From Verrucomicrobiota bacterium (lineage in GTDB: Bacteria > Verrucomicrobiota > Verrucomicrobiia > Chthoniobacterales > UBA10450): DNA of 7,992 nt. Positions within the stretch are counted from its first letter, which is position 1; every line of letters starts with the position of its first letter. The stretch covers positions 1 to 7,992 of the forward strand of contig QHOF01000121.1 in the NCBI GenBank assembly GCA_003219335.1. The letters run 5' to 3'. A program made the translations under genes and the position numbers. The notes beneath the pieces are model-generated. The model was not told the DNA's origin and did not search any database. It saw only the letters and a list, made by a program, of their open reading frames with translations. Shown here in pieces: positions 1 to 5,520 of this stretch.

Positions 1-1
1 A

Positions 2-496
2 AACCCGTATCGCTATGCGCCGAATCTCAATAAATGGTGTGATCCTCTTGGCCTTAATTGCTATACACCCGGGATCCGCATCAATCTTCTTCCCCGTCCA
101 ATAGAGATACTCTTTGGCCAACGGCGTATCGCTGCGCATTTTCGAAGTATTGATGCAGATATACCCGAGTATCTGCGTGGGCGAGCGCTGAAAGATGTCG
201 CCGCCGATTTAAAAGTTGGGAAGCTGCATCCAGATCAGCTGGAAGTCAAATACTTTGTCCACCCCGAAACAGGGCAAAAAATCGCAGAGAGTAATAGAAC
301 TCTCGCAGCGCTAAGTATGGCAGGCAAGAAACCTACAAAAGTGCGGGAGGTTCCGATGACTGCTGAGTTAGCGGGTAGGCTCAGAGAGCCTCTTATGAGA
401 TATCACGGGGAGGTATTTTCGATGCCGGGCAGAGCTGTGCCAGTTACTCAGGGACAGAACGATTTAAAGGTGATTGATGTCGTCAGACTTCCGTAG
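2..496 (+). CDS. Rhs-family polymorphic toxin, C-terminal end (partial, 5' end outside window)
   Basis: The reading frame is open from base 2 and codes for 164 residues before TAG. Residues 1-18 (NPYRYAPNLNKWCDPLGL) match the end of the Rhs-repeat-associated core, where the DPxGL motif marks the autocleavage point between shell and toxin tip. The remaining ~145 residues are therefore the variable toxin domain. Its middle (about 54-117) runs LRGRALKDVAADL, then KLHPDQLEVKYF, then SNRTLAALSMAGKKPT. This order resembles ParB/sulfiredoxin-like domains, where a strand is followed by a GN/GERR-type motif and an 'AL..AG' helix; here the motif is SNRTLAAL. Family knowledge: such tips act inside a target cell after delivery by a type VI-like or other export route. 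The ParB-like assignment is my reading of motifs and the activity (nuclease, NTPase or other) is unknown. The likely immunity gene starts 15 bases downstream. Confidence 0.88.
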   Translation, partial: NPYRYAPNLNKWCDPLGLNCYTPGIRINLLPRPIEILFGQRRIAAHFRSIDADIPEYLRGRALKDVAADLKVGKLHPDQLEVKYFVHPETGQKIAESNRTLAALSMAGKKPTKVREVPMTAELAGRLREPLMRYHGEVFSMPGRAVPVTQGQNDLKVIDVVRLP

Positions 497-499
497 TTT

Positions 500-504
500 A
501 GGAG
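500..504 (+). promoter_or_regulatory. ribosome binding site of the putative immunity gene
   Basis: AGGAG lies seven bases before ATG 512 and just after the rhs stop codon. It supports that start and suggests co-transcription with the toxin. Confidence 0.75.
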
Positions 505-511
505 CGAAACT

Positions 512-1069
512 ATGTCGGATGTAAAAAACCGCCTTCGTTCCACTGAAGTTCCTTGGCAAGTGAGCCCATCAGAAGAAATTATTGGTTTCGCGGGCAAAGA
601 GAGTGAAGCGGTTATCAGAATCCTGGCTTTTTTTGGGCCTAAGACTCTTGAAGATACTCGTCAACAATTGATCAAGGAATACGGCTCGGATGTTCCTGAC
701 GATCTGTGGAATAGGGCTGGCTACAAGAGTGTCTCGGTCAGTTTTGATTCTGTTCTGGTATTCTGCATGTGGCCTCCCCAACTACCATATGGGTTACTGG
801 ACGAAAAAAATTACGATTTTAGCGGCATAGAGCTTCATTACAATTCTTCTATTTCCTTTTCAGAATGGAGTTCAAAGTTTGACCGCCAGTGGATCACAAG
901 TGGTGTTTGCCCTGATCCACGTTTTTACGAAGTCCTTGATTCAGAGTTGATGCTAAAGCTTGGCATTCGGTCGCCAGCTGTACGGCACTGGATTTTATTG
1001 GGACATGATGTCTATTTTGAGATTCTCGGAAAGTCATTTCAGCATGAAGTCGAACAAGACAGTGCCTAG
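512..1069 (+). CDS. putative immunity protein for the Rhs toxin tip
   Basis: An ORF of 185 codons starts 15 bases after the rhs stop with AGGAG at good spacing. The protein is acidic and soluble-looking with no signal peptide or membrane segment. It is rich in aromatic residues in its second half, for example FSEWSSKFDRQW (116-127), GVCPDPRFYEV (131-141) and HWILLGHDVYFEIL (159-172), which suggests a compact alpha/beta fold. I do not recognise a named immunity family. The call rests on position: the gene directly behind an Rhs toxin tip is normally the specific antitoxin, and the size is typical. Expected role: cytoplasmic binding and neutralisation of the toxin tip encoded at 2-496. An uncharacterised cargo gene unrelated to immunity is possible but less likely. 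Confidence 0.8.
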   Translation: MSDVKNRLRSTEVPWQVSPSEEIIGFAGKESEAVIRILAFFGPKTLEDTRQQLIKEYGSDVPDDLWNRAGYKSVSVSFDSVLVFCMWPPQLPYGLLDEKNYDFSGIELHYNSSISFSEWSSKFDRQWITSGVCPDPRFYEVLDSELMLKLGIRSPAVRHWILLGHDVYFEILGKSFQHEVEQDSA

Positions 1070-1087
1070 AATTGCGAGCATTGTATT

Positions 1088-1279
1088 ATGTAAGAGACCT
1101 ATGAAAAAACGCTGTATTTGCTGGACAGTGATTTAGAGGTCGTTGCGTCGGCTGCCAACCTTCGTTCCGATTTTTTGACTTTTGTGGTATGCGAAAAATC
1201 GCTCGACTACGATGGTGACGTACCGCACGTGGACGCGTACCGCGCTGCCAAGTGGAACTTCTGGTATAGCTGCGCCTAG
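1088..1279 (+). pseudogene. small unknown protein, immunity-like, with stop at codon 2
   Basis: ATG 1088 is followed at once by TAA (1091-1093). The same frame is then open for 61 codons to TAG 1277 and reads like real protein: ETYEKTLYLLDSDLEVV at the start, a middle with FLTFVVCEKSLDYDG, and an aromatic end WNFWYSCA. If the TAA were a sense codon the gene would start at ATG 1088 with a weak GCGAG box in front. TTG/CTG codons downstream (near 1112) could also serve as late starts, giving a shortened protein. The product is not recognised. Its position behind a toxin/immunity pair, small size and acidic aromatic composition fit an orphan immunity gene, but this is inference. Confidence 0.4.
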
Positions 1280-1296
1280 ACATATCCTAGCCATCG

Positions 1297-1318
1297 TTTG
1301 ATATACCTTTGATATACC
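1297..1318 (+). repeat. tandem 11-base direct repeat
   Basis: TTTGATATACC occurs twice in immediate succession (1297-1307 and 1308-1318), just before ATG 1324. It may be a slippage duplication or part of a promoter/operator for the next ORF; the sequence alone does not tell. Confidence 0.8.
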
Positions 1319-1323
1319 CTAAG

Positions 1324-1587
1324 ATGTACGTATTCGAATGGTCGAAGGCGAACGGCACCTATGACAGCTTGGCTTCGTTGAATCAGAACCCGAAGGGAAC
1401 GGTCAGTGATGAGACGAGCCGAAGGAATGGCACCTGGACGATCGGAGAAGAACTGGAGATATCGTGGGCATCGGGAGAGCGTGAGAAATGGCCAATGCCG
1501 CTCAAACCAGCTGCGCAATCTATATCTGGAGTGACAGGGTTTGCGACGAGATTAAGCCGTACTCTGGCCGGGAAAAGCCAGATTTGA
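1324..1587 (+). CDS. small hypothetical protein, probably beta-rich
   Basis: The ORF has 87 codons from ATG 1324; an in-frame TTG at 1309 would add five residues but falls inside the 11-base tandem repeat, so I prefer the ATG. The sequence looks like a small beta-sandwich or lipocalin-like fold: MYVFEWSKANGTYDSL, then RRNGTWTIGEELEISWASG (about residues 37-55), then EREKWPMPL (56-64), and a basic C terminus. The 'GTW.I...L.ISW..G....WP.PL' pattern is typical of alternating strands and turns. No signal peptide, membrane helix or catalytic motif is visible, and no good ribosome-binding site is seen. Function unknown. The C-terminal ~20 residues could be out of frame, since another frame stays open to 1670. 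Confidence 0.5.
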   Translation: MYVFEWSKANGTYDSLASLNQNPKGTVSDETSRRNGTWTIGEELEISWASGEREKWPMPLKPAAQSISGVTGFATRLSRTLAGKSQI

Positions 1588-1886
1588 AAGCCCAACCAAG
1601 TCACCCATTAGTCGAACTTCAAGCAGGCACCGACCTTCCTACGAAACAAGTAGAACCAGTAGTTCAGTGAGAAAAACCAGGTAAAATTACCGCCACGAGG
1701 TTCCATTGCTCTCCTGCGCTAAATCCAGTGAACCCATCATTTGCTCGGCTATTGGGCCGCACCCGCATAATACCGCGGAAAATTTAATAGTGTTGCTGAC
1801 CAGCATTTGATTTTTCGGTGGTTGATTTTATTTAGATTCGAGAATTTAAGCTGAGTGGTCGTCGCTCTGGATCGCGAATAATCATC
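1588..1886. other. intergenic stretch, AT-rich at its right end
   Basis: No convincing gene is seen on either strand. An open frame to 1670 runs over from the previous gene without recognisable features. Bases 1780-1840 are AT-rich and contain TTGATT at 1807-1812 followed by TTTATTTAGATT, which could hold a promoter for the next gene, but no well-spaced -10 box is clear. Confidence 0.4.
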
Positions 1887-2143
1887 ATGAGCACGAACGA
1901 ATCATTGCTTCCGGGAAGCAGTTTGAGTTTTTTGGGGGGCATGAGCATGATTAGACCGTTCGATCTTCATCCTGACCAAATGATCTATCGCTTTATCGAT
2001 TCACGCGGAGCGATTCCAGCGGCGACCGGTCCGTGGTGGATGGAGTTTGAGGCATTCCAGCAATCAAACAGTTTGCGTTGCAGTTGTTCCGACATTCTCC
2101 CGTTCTTGCGCTACAATATTCAGCCATTGCGGTCGGATCCTAG
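1887..2143 (+). pseudogene. small unknown gene split by a one-base frameshift
   Basis: ATG 1887 opens a frame with natural-looking sequence through IRPFDLHPDQMIYRFIDSRG and GPWWMEFEAFQQ (to about residue 60). After base ~2062 this frame becomes arginine/serine-rich and unnatural, and later runs in a shadow frame inside the following peptidase gene. Shifting at CAGCAATCAAAC to the frame starting at 2063 gives IKQFALQLFRHSP, then VLALQYSAIAVGS, then TAG at 2141-2143, a plausible helical C terminus. This is best explained by loss of one A from an AAA run. The restored product would be about 85 residues. An internal ATG at 1941 after a G run is another possible start. I do not recognise the family. 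Confidence 0.45.
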
Positions 2144-2149
2144 TGTCGT

Positions 2150-2177
2150 CGGGTTAGATCCGAGGTTCGCTAACCCG
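2150..2177 (+). promoter_or_regulatory. strong stem-loop ahead of the metallopeptidase gene
   Basis: CGGGTTAG (2150-2157) and CTAACCCG (2170-2177) form a perfect 8-bp stem. Inside it CGA/TCG (2161-2163, 2167-2169) can stack as a further short stem around GGT. No T run follows, so a classical intrinsic terminator is unlikely. The hairpin ends 14 bases before the Shine-Dalgarno sequence, so it may affect mRNA stability, attenuation or protein binding. Confidence 0.6.
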
Positions 2178-2191
2178 GGTTCTTCAACGAG

Positions 2192-2197
2192 AGGAGG
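2192..2197 (+). promoter_or_regulatory. ribosome binding site of the metallopeptidase gene
   Basis: A perfect AGGAGG lies five bases before ATG 2203 and fixes that start. It also shows that the longer overlapping frame from 1887 is not the one translated here. Confidence 0.85.
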
Positions 2198-2202
2198 GAC
2201 TC

Positions 2203-2805
2203 ATGGCAAACAGAATTCGCGTTTCCGTAAAGGCGTATATCCTTACATTGTATCCTCAATCTGGGGGCTCGGCTCGCAGTGGTGGCGCTGTGCAAGGGCA
2301 AAACTTGCGGGCGCTCGCAATTGGTCTAGCGGTGCCATCGTTTTGGAGCCGCGCGGAGATATCGCAAGCCTTTGATGAGGCAAACAGGATTTGGATCCGC
2401 GAGGCCGATATTGAGTTCACGCCCGTAGAAATATCTGAACGAGATGAAGTTGTCCCTGCCGATGAGAACGGTATGTGGATTCACTTTGTTAATCATCTAT
2501 CGCCCGGAGCTAGGGCCGTCGGCGTCGGTTTTGTCTATGACCTGCCGTCAAACGAGGGTGGCTGGGGAGGAGGGCATGTTGCCGTCCTTTCCGGCAACAA
2601 AGCTCGCTCTGGTCTGTCTGGGTTTGCCGGAAACTTATTGGCGCACGAGCTCGGACATGTATTGACGGACGATCCAAACCACATATTGGCTGGAGGGGAC
2701 GCAAGCAATCTCATGCATGGGTCAAGAAATCCGCGTGTGGCCAATGCCGGAATTCTCAATCAACAACAAATCAGCATCGCACGCACCAGGGCGTTGAATC
2801 TTTGA
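2203..2805 (+). CDS. zincin-type metallopeptidase (HELGH), stand-alone, 200 residues
   Basis: The protein has a zinc site HELGH at residues 148-152: two histidine ligands with Glu149 as the general base. A third candidate ligand is His160 in TDDPNH, and SNLMHG (168-173) looks like a Met-turn. This layout recalls metzincins (matrixin or M10/M12-like 'HELGH.LG..H ... NLM'), but the third histidine is seven residues after the second rather than five, so it is an unusual variant or Asp156/Asp157 takes part. The segment upstream fits the zincin fold: FWSRAEISQAFDEANRIW (helix, 47-64), then strand ADIEFTPVEI, then the glycine-rich EGGWGGGHVAVLSG (118-131). There is no signal peptide, membrane helix or prodomain. 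Expected reaction: peptide-bond hydrolysis. Location and substrate are unknown, and a toxin/effector role is inferred only from the neighbouring rhs locus. Confidence 0.88.
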   Translation: MANRIRVSVKAYILTLYPQSGGSARSGGAVQGQNLRALAIGLAVPSFWSRAEISQAFDEANRIWIREADIEFTPVEISERDEVVPADENGMWIHFVNHLSPGARAVGVGFVYDLPSNEGGWGGGHVAVLSGNKARSGLSGFAGNLLAHELGHVLTDDPNHILAGGDASNLMHGSRNPRVANAGILNQQQISIARTRALNL

Positions 2806-2907
2806 CGCTGAATTTGTTTTTTGCACGCGCCAGGTAGCTCAAGGTTCTCACAGGGCCTATGCGTCTCTTACACGATCTTCGAATGGGCATAACCGTTCAG
2901 GGTCCGT

Positions 2908-3255
2908 TTGAAATCCCTGGTTTGCACGTTCGCAATGAATGTTTTGTCCGGCAAGATGAGACGAATCGCAGCGTGGGCGGAACAGGCGAAGTGCAAGGCA
3001 ATCCACTGCGCCAAACGGTTGCAGCGATTTCCTATCGTCTCGTCGTCCAACACGGGGGTGTCTATGGCAACTTTGGGCGCAGACGTGCTGAACGCCTTTG
3101 TCGGAACTCCGACGGAGGTGACTGTCACGTGCCGGAAGAGTTTTCTTCTGGCAGCGGGCGCTGACAACAATCCGTTCGGTCGCTGGTGGTTCGCGGCGGA
3201 GACCCTCCTCGGTTTTAATGAACCCCTCGAACGGATTCCGCTGCCGGCCGGCTAG
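2908..3255 (+). CDS. hypothetical protein, unrecognised, possibly only its 3' half real
   Basis: The frame is open for 115 codons from ATG 2908 to TAG 3253, with no good ribosome-binding site. The second half looks like real protein and has GC-rich third positions: VLNAFVGTPTEVTVTC, then KSFLLAAGADNNPFGRWWF, then ending LERIPLPAG. The first half (to about residue 50) is cysteine- and lysine-rich and less natural, so the true start may be ATG 3064 (MATLGADVLNAF) or the N-terminal part may be frameshifted. Several other frames, including two on the minus strand, are also open here, which lowers confidence. The 'NPFGRWWF' stretch is distinctive but I cannot assign it to a family. The stop lies in the frame-overlap zone with the HEAT-like gene that follows, so the two could once have been coupled. 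Confidence 0.4.
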   Translation: MKSLVCTFAMNVLSGKMRRIAAWAEQAKCKAIHCAKRLQRFPIVSSSNTGVSMATLGADVLNAFVGTPTEVTVTCRKSFLLAAGADNNPFGRWWFAAETLLGFNEPLERIPLPAG

Positions 3256-3833
3256 CATTGTACGAGAATTATGACCCGTCGAAGATCAGTAAACACACTG
3301 ATTTAGCAACAGCGCTCAGAAAAAGTCTTAAGGCGGGGAGTACTTCAGCCGCAGTTTGATTGTTGCTTGGTTACTTTCCTGGAAAAGAGACCGAGAGTTT
3401 ATTAAGAGAGGTGCGAGACCGCAAGGAGCGATCTCAAACGAAATTGTTTGAGTGGTTTCCAGTAGTGATGGTTTCCCTGCCGGCCAATGTTGCGCTGTCA
3501 CGCCTCGGCGATAAGAGATCTCGAATGGCTTTGCTGGACGCTATAGAAGCATCGAGACCGGCCGAGTTGGAATTTCTATTAACGGCGATACGTGAAATCG
3601 ATGCCCCGGAAGTCTTACATTCACTGAAGAGAGCCCTGGACGATCAGCGAGAAGTCAGCGCAGGTGTTCCATCAGGAGCAGAACCTAAACGACGACTCTG
3701 TGACGAGCCCGTTAATGCTTTCGTCAAGCGTCTGCAATTGAATGTAGGTGTCGAGCTGTCTAGTGCGAGACGATACAGCAAGGCAGAAATTGATGCCGTT
3801 CGCAACGGAATCGATGCCTCGATACCAAAATAA
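3219..3833 (+). pseudogene. HEAT-like repeat protein interrupted by an in-frame TGA
   Basis: One frame reads through from about 3219 to TAA 3831, with a single internal stop, TGA at 3357-3359. Before it the protein reads LALYENYDPSKISKHTDL and LRKSLKAGSTSAAV. After it, it continues smoothly as LLLGYFPGKETESLLREVRD, then WFPVVMVSLPANVALSRLGD, then ELEFLLTAIREIDAPEVLH. Such paired amphipathic helices with 'LP.NVALSRLGD..SR.ALL.AI' are typical of HEAT/armadillo-like scaffolds. The end (VNAFVKRLQLNVGVEL, then YSKAEIDAVRNGI) is a C-terminal cap. No start codon is seen before the TGA except TTG 3258; the N terminus is probably lost or lies in the preceding frame. Starts after the TGA (TTG 3360) would give about 157 residues. 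Role: probably protein-protein interaction; exact function unknown. Confidence 0.6.
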
Positions 3834-3856
3834 ATCGTCCAAGGTGCGCGAGGAGG

Positions 3857-4129
3857 ATGGTTCAGGCATTTCTTCGGCTGACGGAACGAGACGAGTGGCA
3901 TAGGCGCCTGATCCAATACTGCCTTCCCGTAACGGTTCTTAGGACTGCTTACGGCAAGCTGTCCCCTAGGATTCGTTTGTTCTTCTTGCACAAAGAAGCG
4001 AGGCAGCCGCACTGGTTTGTCCAGTGCGAAATTTCAGCCAGAGCGGTGAAGGATGCGTTATTAGGTAACGCGTCGATCCCCCATTCATCTAATTTCTACG
4101 ACCGATTTATTACTCATCTAAGGAGGTAA
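3857..4129 (+). CDS. doubtful ORF, 90 codons, unrecognised
   Basis: The ORF begins at ATG 3857, directly abutting AGGAGG (3851-3856), so the spacing is too short for efficient use of that box. The protein is basic, with residues such as RDEWHRRLIQYC, LSPRIRLFFLHKEARQPHWF and SSNFYDRFITHLRR, and no recognisable motif. It overlaps no better gene and follows the HEAT-like gene by 23 bases. It could be a remnant of a larger gene or chance. The last codons overlap an AGGAGG at 4121-4126 that has no start codon at proper distance behind it, which suggests that a neighbouring gene start has been lost. Confidence 0.3.
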   Translation: MVQAFLRLTERDEWHRRLIQYCLPVTVLRTAYGKLSPRIRLFFLHKEARQPHWFVQCEISARAVKDALLGNASIPHSSNFYDRFITHLRR

Positions 4130-4203
4130 GTAGGCCGGAGAGCCATTGCCATTTCTCGCGGACAGCGTTATAGGGGCATCGAAGTCAGGCGAGGCGCAGT
4201 CGC

Positions 4204-4209
4204 AGGAGG
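4204..4209 (+). promoter_or_regulatory. ribosome binding site of the caspase-like gene
   Basis: AGGAGG stands eight bases before ATG 4218. This is much better than the GGAG before the in-frame TTG at 4146, so it decides the start. Confidence 0.85.
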
Positions 4210-4217
4210 ATTCATCA

Positions 4218-5021
4218 ATGACGCAGGCAAGAGTTCCGGGTCCGTTGGGTCAAACGCCCGACGGTAAGTTAGACGCATCCGATTCGGGATCGGTTTTACA
4301 CCTGGGCCGGCGTGTGCCCTACACAAGTAGATCGCCGGGTCCCGTTGGACAGCATATTTGGAGCGCACCGATATTCGCTGCGCCGGGCGCCGTAGCCAAG
4401 GTGACTAGTACCGGATCCGGCGGCAAGGCGTTGATTGTAGTTGGCACGGGACATGATGACGTTAAGAAAGGAGTGCGCTACTCCGATGATAAGTACTTTG
4501 ATCAGGCCATTCTGGAATTCTTTGCCCCACACACAAAGGGGCTCAATGTGACCATTAAGCACGTGACGAGCGCGAAGGAGATGCGCGATCTGATTGCCAA
4601 CGGCTCCTGGGATGTGGTCGCCTACTTTGGGCACGGCGTGGTTAACCAGATGGCGCTCGAGCCAAAGGAACGCGGGGCAAGACTCTCGAAGGACGAGTTG
4701 GTCTCTGCCCTCAAACAGGCCAAGCCGAGCCGGGTCCTTCTAATGGGGTGCAAAGCTGGCTGGACTGGTCTTGCCCGGCAGGTATCAAAGGAGTTGCCCG
4801 GTGTAACGGTCAGCGCGACCTTTGAATCGCTTGATGTGAGCTGGGAGCAGGGAAGTAAGGATGGCAAATTTTACAATCGTCTGACGCCCAGTGAGGAATT
4901 TAAGGATTATAAGCACGGATTTTATATCGAAAACGGTCAGAAGGCGAAATGGCGCCAGCGCGAGCAAGATGACAAACTCGATCCCAACGGTGATCCTCTG
5001 GGAGAGCGGATCGCGCAATGA
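4218..5021 (+). CDS. caspase-like (clan CD / CHAT-like) cysteine protease
   Basis: The protein has 267 residues from ATG 4218. Residues 1-60 form a low-complexity tail with two related motifs, VPGPLGQ (6-12) and SPGPVGQ (39-45). From residue 70 a caspase-hemoglobinase fold is readable: strand KALIVVGTGHDDV (70-82), helix YFDQAILEFFAPH (93-105), strand LNVTIKHVTSA, strand WDVVAYFGHG (131-140) with His139 as catalytic base, helix SKDELVSALKQA (157-168), and strand SRVLLMGCKAG (171-181) with Cys178 as nucleophile. His and Cys sit after adjacent strands as in caspases, C80 peptidases and CHAT domains. Expected activity: cleavage after a specific residue, substrate unknown. There is no signal peptide. 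PGPLG-type tails occur in some secreted or cell-wall-related bacterial proteins, so export is conceivable. The stop overlaps the next ATG (ATGA), pointing to translational coupling. Effector or regulated-death function is inference. Confidence 0.85.
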   Translation: MTQARVPGPLGQTPDGKLDASDSGSVLHLGRRVPYTSRSPGPVGQHIWSAPIFAAPGAVAKVTSTGSGGKALIVVGTGHDDVKKGVRYSDDKYFDQAILEFFAPHTKGLNVTIKHVTSAKEMRDLIANGSWDVVAYFGHGVVNQMALEPKERGARLSKDELVSALKQAKPSRVLLMGCKAGWTGLARQVSKELPGVTVSATFESLDVSWEQGSKDGKFYNRLTPSEEFKDYKHGFYIENGQKAKWRQREQDDKLDPNGDPLGERIAQ

Positions 5022-5101
5022 ATGTGTCCACCTTTACTAGAACGCGTCAGAGAATGAAAGAAAGAATATCGTTCGAGACGATCACGATCGGCGGTGGTTA
5101 A
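5018..5101 (+). CDS. 27-residue ORF overlapping the caspase-like gene stop
   Basis: ATG 5018 overlaps the TGA of the upstream gene (ATGA), the classical coupling arrangement. The frame codes MNVSTFTRTRQRMKER, then ISFETITIGGG, then TAA. It is strongly basic in the first half. It may be a real small partner (for example an inhibitor or a regulator) or the head of a longer gene cut short by mutation, since the following 300 bases contain no intact gene. No family recognised. Confidence 0.35.
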   Translation: MNVSTFTRTRQRMKERISFETITIGGG

Positions 5102-5409
5102 CAAAGCGAATGCTAACGAAACTGCGTGAGCAAACACTCGGTTCACAACGGCAGCCGAATTTCGACCACAGGAAATACGCGGAAATGGCCGCTAGCCTGC
5201 GGTGCGAGATGGCCGGTACGACGAAGCAACAATTCCTCGATAGCTACGCTCCGGATTGCATTGGGAGTTCGACAGCATGTTCGGCTTCACCTGGAGGAGC
5301 TACTGCCTATGAAATCCGTTCCCAGCTATTGTCTTCAGCTCACAAGACTAGACGCGCAACAAAAGAGCTTGATTAATTCTTAGATTGCCTTATGCACCCA
5401 TCGTGCTTT
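5102..5409 (+). other. decayed coding-like stretch without an intact gene
   Basis: Two + frames are open here, from ATG 5110 (88 codons) and ATG 5126 (85 codons), but neither gives a continuous natural protein. The end of the second frame, with RIALGVRQHVRLHLEELLPM and TRLDAQQKSLIN, looks most protein-like. This may be the eroded continuation of the small ORF at 5018, but I cannot connect the pieces with confidence. Confidence 0.35.
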
Positions 5410-5520
5410 ACGGCGCGGACCTAACGCATTGAGTACCCGGGAGCTTCCTATCACGACGAGCGGAAAGCGATTTTTAGAGACGATCAGGACCGGGAGAAGT
5501 TGTTGGAATTGCTTGGGGGC
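5410..5520 (+). pseudogene. relic of a REP-associated tyrosine transposase (RAYT, IS200-like Y1 family), N-terminal fragment
   Basis: In one frame the sequence reads ART, stop, RIEYPGASYH, then DERKAIFRDDQDREKLLELL. RAYT proteins begin MARPLRIE(Y/F)PGA.YHV..RGN.R..IF.DD.DR..FL..L, so the match is close and colinear. The damage is clear: the start would be ACG at 5410-5412 in place of ATG, CTN has become TAA (5422-5424), and a VTSRGN-like block of about five residues is missing between YH and DERKAIF. Similarity ends near 5520, so the HUH motif and catalytic tyrosine are gone and the fragment cannot be active. In life these enzymes process single-stranded REP/BIME hairpins; none is seen here. 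It shows past mobile-element activity. Confidence 0.65.

Noticed and set aside
2055..2075. Programmed ribosomal frameshift in the small gene before the zincin
   Set aside because: No slippery heptamer of the X-XXY-YYZ type or downstream pseudoknot is seen at CAGCAATCAAAC; simple base loss is a better explanation.
2203..2375. Continuation of the 1887 frame into the peptidase gene
   Set aside because: The peptide becomes Arg/Ser/Trp-rich and the overlapping HELGH frame with AGGAGG is clearly the real gene.
2857..3258. Minus-strand ORFs of 133 and 100 codons
   Set aside because: They have no ribosome-binding site, composition is arginine/cysteine-rich, and they mirror the + strand frame ending in NPFGRWWF and LERIPLPAG, which is more protein-like.
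3357..3359. TGA as a selenocysteine codon
   Set aside because: No SECIS-like hairpin was recognised right after the TGA, and a HEAT-like scaffold gives no reason for selenocysteine.
4146..4217. TTG start extending the caspase-like protein by 24 residues
   Set aside because: ATG 4218 has a perfect AGGAGG at eight bases; the TTG has only GGAG.
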